This document shows, one piece after another, positions 12,170-16,505 of a stretch of 16,505 bases of DNA. The stretch covers positions 1-16,505 of the forward strand of contig CAZMFZ010000087.1 of assembly GCA_964565665.1 (NCBI GenBank), read 5' to 3'. Position 1 is the stretch's first letter. The number at the start of each line of letters is the position of its first letter. The translations under genes and the position numbers were made by a program. Below the pieces are notes generated by a model, which was given only the letters and a program-made list of their open reading frames with translations, was not told the DNA's origin and did not search any database. The DNA comes from CAZMFZ01 sp964565665 (GTDB lineage Bacteria; Bacteroidota; Bacteroidia; Cytophagales; UBA9547).

Positions 12170-15169
12170 ATGAAAAAATTTCTGAAAATCTCAGGCATCG
12201 TTATTGGCGTTATTTTACTTTTACTTATTCTCCTGCCTATACTTTTTAAAGATAAAATCAAAGCTGCATTAGATGAGCAAATAGCCAAAAATGTAAATGC
12301 AACCGTATTTTACAATGCCGACAAATTTGGGCTTTCATTTTTCAAGCCATTTCCCTCATTTACAGCAACACTTGGCGAATTTGGTATAGTGGGCATCGAA
12401 GCTTTCAAAGGCGATACACTATTATATATGGATGAATTTAATGTGAGCCTCGATATTTTAAGCGTAATCACCGGAAGCCAAATAAAAATCAACCGTATTT
12501 TTCTAGACAATCCTTATATAAATGTAATTGTATTGCCCAATGGCAAAGCCAATTACGATATTGCAAAACCTTCCACAGATACTACTTCTGTGCCTGCGTC
12601 CGATGAACCCACAAAATTCAATATTGCGATTAAAAGTTGGGAAATTGCCAATGGGAAAGTCATATATGACGACCGCAAAAGCCCAATGTATGCCAAAATT
12701 GTGGGGTTAAATCACAATGGCAAAGGAGATTTTACGCAAGATATTTTTGATTTGGACACCCGCACCACAGTATATTCACTTAGTTACACCATGGATACCA
12801 TTCCCTATTTGAAAAACCATCAGTTTGATGCTACACTTGTGTTGAATATAGACAATGCCAATTCTAAATATACTTTTAAAGACAACACATTCAAACTGAA
12901 TGATTTTGCACTTGGAGTTGATGGTTCGGTACAAATGAACAAAGACAGTTCTATAGCTTTAGATATAGCGATAAAGACCAAGGAAACAAGTTTTGCCAGC
13001 ATTTTATCATTGGTGCCTGCTATTTATATGAAAGATTTTAAACAATTGAAAACAGCTGGTGAGTTTGCCTTCGATGCCTTTGCCAAAGGTTTGTATTCAA
13101 AAAAACAACTGCCCAGCTTTGGGCTCAACTTGATGGTTAAAGACGGCTTTTTCCAATATCCATCTTTGCCTTCGGCAGTTAAAAATGTAACAATTGATTT
13201 GAATGTTGATGATAAAAGTGGGAATCTCGATAGTTTGATTGTGAATTTAAAGCAAATGCACATTGAGATGGGTTCAAATCCTATTGATGCAAAATTGTAT
13301 TTGAAGGGATTGAATAAAAAATATTTCGATGCGAATGTGAAAGGTATATTAAATCTGGCCGAAATCACTCAGATATACCCAATGGATGGAATGGTATTGA
13401 AAGGATTGTTCAGTATCGATGCCACAGCTAAAGGTTTTTACGATTCTACAATGAAAAAAATGCCTACCATTGCCGCAAACATGAGTTTGAAAGATGGGTA
13501 TGTAAAAAGCAATTCTGTGCCTGCTCCTATTGAACAAATTAATATGGCTATGACAGTGCAAAATCAAACAGGATTGATGCGCGACATGAAAGCAAACCTA
13601 AGTGCATTCAAAATGGTGTTTGATGGCGAGCCATTCGAAGCCAGAGCAACGGTGGAAGATTTTACCGATTACACCTACAATGCCTATATCAAAGGCAAAT
13701 TGAATATGGAAAAGCTCACTAAAATGTATCCTCAAGAAGGCATGAAAATTAAAGGCTACATCAATACAGAGCTGGATACCAAAGGAAAAATGTCGCTCAT
13801 CAATGCTAAAAAATACGATCAATTGCCTACTTCAGGAAAGATGGATTTCTCAAATTTCTCTTTTAAGAGCAAATCTTTTCCCCAAGGCATTGTAATGACT
13901 AACGCCACTATGCTATTTGACCCCAAGCAAATTACTATACCTGTACTGAAAGGATATTTGGGCAAAAGCGCTATTGACATGACGGGCAATTTCTCAAACT
14001 ATATGGCTTATGTATTTAAAAATGAAACCATTGTGGGCAAAATGACTTTCAATTCACAAAAATTTGATGTAAATGAATGGATGGGTAGTACCGACACCAC
14101 TAAAAAAGAAGAAAAACCAAAAAATGAAAAACAATCGGTAGCGGCTATTCCTAAAAACCTCGACATCACCTTGGCAGTCAATATGAAAAAAGTACTTTAC
14201 AGTACTTATGATATAAGCAACATGAGTGGAGTTGTTACCATGAAAGATGGTGTATTTGCATTGAATAATGGGTTTTTCAACATGCTAGATGCCGATTTCA
14301 AAACCAATATGAAATACAATACCAAAGATTTGCAACATCCGCTTTATGCTTTCGATTTGGATATTAAAAACTTAGAAATCAAAAAAGCATACAATGGTAT
14401 AGAAATGGTGCGAAAGTTAGCTTCTGTAGCCAAAGATATGGATGGCAAACTTGCCACCACCTTTAGTATTTATGGGGAATTAGGGCAAGATTATTCGCCA
14501 CTCTACCCTACCACAAATGGCAAAGGGCAGATATTTATTTCAGATGCCGTAGTTCGCAATATTAGCTACATCTCAGAAGCCAAGAAAGCTACTAAGCTCA
14601 ATATTCCTGAAGAATTCAAATTGCAAAATACCAAGATCGAAGCTGAGATAATAAACGGCAGGGTATTTTTCAAACCGTTCGACATCAATGCCGGAAAAGT
14701 AAAAATGAATATTGCTGGCAGCCAGGGCCTGGACCAAACCATCGACTATGTGGTAAAATCATCAATTCCCACCGAAGGCTTGGGCAAAGCTGCAAGCGAT
14801 GCACTCTCTTCAGTATTTGGCAAAACTATACCTACGGTGAGCAGCATGAGGGTAGATATGAAAGTAACAGGCACATCAACATCGCCAAAAGTATCAATAC
14901 TAAGTGTAGTGCCGGAAGGTGCATCGGGTGGCAATGCTGTACAGCATTCAATAGATGGATTGAAAAAGCAAGCCGAAGACAAAATACGAGCTGAAACAGA
15001 GCGGCTTAGGCAAGATGCAGAACAAAGAGTAAGAGCAGAAGGCGAAAGAGTGGCCAAAGAAGCCCTAGATAGAGCTGCAAAAGAGGGTGCCAAACGTGGT
15101 TTGGAAGACCAAGCAAAGAAGGCAGCCGAAGAGGCTAAGAAGAGATTACCCAATATTAAGTTTCCGTAA
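12170..15169 (+). CDS. AsmA-like family protein, inner-membrane anchored, periplasmic
   Basis: A 999-residue protein of the AsmA/TamB/YhdP-like group, long periplasmic bridge-like proteins linked to outer-membrane lipid and protein homeostasis. A positively charged start and one membrane helix (about 7-28) are followed by the AsmA N-terminal signature: FKPFPSFTATL, GDTLLYMDEFNVSLDILSVITGSQIKINRIFLDNP and PNGKANYDI. Repeated beta-rich modules fill the middle, with recurring IYPMDGMVLKGL / MYPQEGMKIKGY units (near residues 402 and 522). The AsmA_2-like C-terminal region contains GRVFFKPFDINAGKVKMNIAGSQGLDQTIDYVV. The last 75 residues or so (925-999) are a highly charged Lys/Glu/Arg/Ala helix, probably coiled coil. 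Length is usual for Bacteroidota AsmA-like proteins. The ATG at 12170 fits the membrane anchor. It is transcribed alone or read into the lipoprotein gene 100 nt downstream. Confidence 0.88.
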   Translation: MKKFLKISGIVIGVILLLLILLPILFKDKIKAALDEQIAKNVNATVFYNADKFGLSFFKPFPSFTATLGEFGIVGIEAFKGDTLLYMDEFNVSLDILSVITGSQIKINRIFLDNPYINVIVLPNGKANYDIAKPSTDTTSVPASDEPTKFNIAIKSWEIANGKVIYDDRKSPMYAKIVGLNHNGKGDFTQDIFDLDTRTTVYSLSYTMDTIPYLKNHQFDATLVLNIDNANSKYTFKDNTFKLNDFALGVDGSVQMNKDSSIALDIAIKTKETSFASILSLVPAIYMKDFKQLKTAGEFAFDAFAKGLYSKKQLPSFGLNLMVKDGFFQYPSLPSAVKNVTIDLNVDDKSGNLDSLIVNLKQMHIEMGSNPIDAKLYLKGLNKKYFDANVKGILNLAEITQIYPMDGMVLKGLFSIDATAKGFYDSTMKKMPTIAANMSLKDGYVKSNSVPAPIEQINMAMTVQNQTGLMRDMKANLSAFKMVFDGEPFEARATVEDFTDYTYNAYIKGKLNMEKLTKMYPQEGMKIKGYINTELDTKGKMSLINAKKYDQLPTSGKMDFSNFSFKSKSFPQGIVMTNATMLFDPKQITIPVLKGYLGKSAIDMTGNFSNYMAYVFKNETIVGKMTFNSQKFDVNEWMGSTDTTKKEEKPKNEKQSVAAIPKNLDITLAVNMKKVLYSTYDISNMSGVVTMKDGVFALNNGFFNMLDADFKTNMKYNTKDLQHPLYAFDLDIKNLEIKKAYNGIEMVRKLASVAKDMDGKLATTFSIYGELGQDYSPLYPTTNGKGQIFISDAVVRNISYISEAKKATKLNIPEEFKLQNTKIEAEIINGRVFFKPFDINAGKVKMNIAGSQGLDQTIDYVVKSSIPTEGLGKAASDALSSVFGKTIPTVSSMRVDMKVTGTSTSPKVSILSVVPEGASGGNAVQHSIDGLKKQAEDKIRAETERLRQDAEQRVRAEGERVAKEALDRAAKEGAKRGLEDQAKKAAEEAKKRLPNIKFP

Positions 15170-15206
15170 ATTAGTTAGTTTTCCGCAAAAATTTACCGAT
15201 TCTATT

Positions 15207-15237
15207 TTGCTAATTCAATTTATTTATTGAACCTTTG
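15207..15237 (+). promoter_or_regulatory. Promoter of the lipoprotein gene
   Basis: TTG at 15207-15209 (in TTTTG), a 20-nt spacer and AACCTTTG at 15230-15237 match the Bacteroidota pattern with one mismatch at the first base of the -7 element. The start codon follows after 32 nt, leaving an A-rich leader of about 25 nt. This suggests that the lipoprotein is transcribed independently of the AsmA-like gene. Confidence 0.55.
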
Positions 15238-15269
15238 CCAAACAATTTTAAACTTAAATTTTAAACACA

Positions 15270-16172
15270 ATGAAAAAGTTATTATTATCTATTGCCACGA
15301 TAGGAACCATTGCATTCCTTTCTTCTTGCTCTAAAACTACGGATGTTGTAAATCCTGGACCTAGTGTAAGCCTTTCTTCAAATGGTGGTTCTTTCGCCAC
15401 TGGAACTACAGCAACCTTTACGTATACAGCTACTTCTGGGGAAGATCTTAAATCAATTAAATTTCAAAAAATCGTAGGAACTACAACGACTACTCTTCAA
15501 ACAGAGAAAACAACTGATTTTGATGAGAAAAAGAAGGATGTTAATAATGTGTCTTACGTTGTCAATGAAACTTCAGGTACAGTTACTATTAGAGTAACTG
15601 CTATTGATTCTAAAGCCAGCGAATCTTTCGCAGATTTTGTAATTATAGTTGGAGAAGGTACTGTAACAGTTTCAGGAATTAACACCTCCTCTCCTATTAC
15701 TTTAGGTAATGTAGCCAACGGTAGTTTTGGTTCATTCCAACAAGGTACTTCTCCTTTTGCTACTTACGTACAATCGAGCAGCAAAGCAAATGCTTCCAAT
15801 ATTGATTTGGTTTTCGGAACTGGATCAACTGGTGGAAATGAGTTTTTTATTGGCGGTGCTACTGACGCTTCAGTAGCTTTCACTTATGATAACTCTACAG
15901 ATGGTGTACAAAATTGGTCTACTAAAAATGCTACGAGCTTCAAAACTACCACATTATCGGCTACTCAATTTGATGCCATTACTAGTGATGCTGAGTTAGT
16001 GGCTGCAGTGAATGCTGGTTCTTCAACTCAAGATTTAACTAGGGTGAAAGGGGATGCTATTGCCGCAGGTAAAGTATTCGCATATACCACAGCTTCTGGC
16101 AAAAAAGGCTTAGGTAAAATCGTTTCTAGAAATGCTACTTCAATTGGTCTTGTATTGAAGGTTCAAAAATAA
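15270..16172 (+). CDS. Lipoprotein of unknown function with Ig-like N-terminal part
   Basis: A 300-residue predicted lipoprotein. A lipoprotein signal peptide (MKKLLLSIATIGTIAFLSSC) ends in the lipobox LSSC, so C20 would be lipidated. The residues after it (SKTTD) have a Lys at +2 and an Asp at +5, only a partial match to the K-D/E surface-export signal of Bacteroidota lipoproteins, so surface exposure is uncertain. Residues about 30-130 resemble an Ig-like/PKD-type beta-sandwich (PSVSLSSNGGSFATGTTATFTYTA...SGTVTIRVTAID). The rest is Gly/Ser/Thr/Ala-rich with no recognised family. Codons ending in T (ACT, GCT, TCT, GGT) dominate more than in the AsmA-like neighbour, which may indicate high expression. 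It has its own promoter and a strong terminator. The function is unknown. Confidence 0.8.
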   Translation: MKKLLLSIATIGTIAFLSSCSKTTDVVNPGPSVSLSSNGGSFATGTTATFTYTATSGEDLKSIKFQKIVGTTTTTLQTEKTTDFDEKKKDVNNVSYVVNETSGTVTIRVTAIDSKASESFADFVIIVGEGTVTVSGINTSSPITLGNVANGSFGSFQQGTSPFATYVQSSSKANASNIDLVFGTGSTGGNEFFIGGATDASVAFTYDNSTDGVQNWSTKNATSFKTTTLSATQFDAITSDAELVAAVNAGSSTQDLTRVKGDAIAAGKVFAYTTASGKKGLGKIVSRNATSIGLVLKVQK

Positions 16173-16195
16173 GTCTTTAGAAAATCTAATATATC

Positions 16196-16228
16196 AAAAA
16201 AAGGCTGCCCATTGGGCAGCCTTTTTTT
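16196..16228. terminator. Bidirectional intrinsic terminator after the lipoprotein gene
   Basis: GGCTGCCC (16203-16210), loop ATT and GGGCAGCC (16214-16221) form a perfect 8-bp G+C-rich stem, preceded by seven As and followed by seven Ts. The A/T runs can extend the stem to 15 bp and make it work from either strand. It ends transcription 24 nt after the lipoprotein stop. Confidence 0.93.
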
Positions 16229-16505
16229 GATGTCGTTTTTTCTCTTATCTACTCTCAAATAATACTCTTATCGTCCCCTTGATAAGGCAAGTTTATCAAA
16301 AACATATACTGTTTAGTATAGTCACAGAACAAAGTTCGGTACTGTCTCGTTCTGAAATAGGTTTACAGTTTGATTGATAATCCTGCAACAAATTTACACT
16401 TAATTTTAATCCTATTATTGCAACATTCTGGTGATTGGTGTGCTACCAACCATCGGGTGAATCTATAGGCATCTACTATGAATTTATAGACATATACATT
16501 ATAAA
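16229..16505. other. Gene-free end of the window with short inverted repeats
   Basis: No open frame with protein-like character was found on either strand. Inverted repeats seen are TATACT-GTTT-AGTATA (16305-16320), CAGAAC (16325-16330) with GTTCTG (16349-16354), TTGGT-GTGCT-ACCAA near 16436-16450, and TCTATA (16462-16467) with TATAGA (16485-16490). No tRNA fold was recognised. The stretch may be a regulatory region for a gene beyond the window. Confidence 0.4.

Noticed and set aside
12007..12249. 80-codon plus-strand open frame overlapping the start of the AsmA-like gene
   Set aside because: It overlaps the AsmA-like gene out of frame, its composition (Tyr/His/Cys/Phe-rich) is not protein-like, and it has no promoter or family signal.
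14746..15153. 135-codon minus-strand open frame opposite the AsmA-like C-terminus
   Set aside because: The Ala/Ser/Leu-rich content mirrors the Lys/Glu/Ala helix on the plus strand; there is no start context or domain.
1..16505. CRISPR arrays, tRNA or rRNA genes, toxin-antitoxin or phage-defence genes
   Set aside because: I saw no regularly spaced repeats, no cloverleaf or rRNA sequence, and no proteins of those families in any frame.

Overview
The window looks like chromosomal DNA from a member of the Bacteroidota. The DNA is A+T-rich. Several genes are preceded by the Bacteroidota-type promoter (a TTG near -33 and TAnnTTTG near -7) rather than a sigma70 promoter, and purine-rich Shine-Dalgarno sequences are mostly absent. 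The gene set (IF-2 with a long Pro/Gln/Asn-rich linker, NusA ending in a short acidic tail, HKLKP-type Hpt protein, XRE-S24 regulator, AsmA-like protein, lipoprotein with an LSSC lipobox) fits that phylum. A lower rank cannot be given from sequence alone. A run of 10 Ns shows that this is a draft or scaffolded assembly.

Layout. (1) 1-757: debris of an IS3-family element whose transposase has lost its N-terminus and carries an in-frame TAG, followed by a hairpin, a likely right end and a 32-codon 3' remnant of an unknown gene. (2) 837-2358: a serine hydrolase of the beta-lactamase/NylB type and, 10 nt later, an orphan Hpt phosphotransfer protein. (3) 2487-4832: a class A penicillin-binding protein (PBP1A type), convergent with (4) 4860-5777 on the minus strand, a fold-type II PLP enzyme of the ACC deaminase/D-cysteine desulfhydrase family. 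(5) 5800-10905: the rimP-nusA-infB transcription/translation operon. It has a clear promoter, a terminator-like hairpin in the leader, an unusually long nusA-infB gap with a 13-bp stem-loop, and a near-perfect terminator at the end. (6) 11016-11831: an XRE-S24 (LexA/CI-like) self-cleaving-type repressor with a 17-bp palindrome over its own promoter. (7) 12170-15169: a large AsmA-like inner-membrane-anchored protein. (8) 15270-16172: a threonine/serine-rich lipoprotein with its own promoter and a strong terminator. (9) 16230-16505: no recognised gene, only short inverted repeats.

Most of the window is housekeeping: cell-wall synthesis, ribosome maturation, transcription elongation, translation initiation and envelope assembly. 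I do not see a new multi-gene defence or metabolic system. The points most worth a second look are regulatory or structural: the rimP leader hairpin, the palindromic operator of the S24 repressor, the nusA-infB spacer, three genes that have no usable ATG start, and the N-gap in infB, which is probably an assembly artefact.
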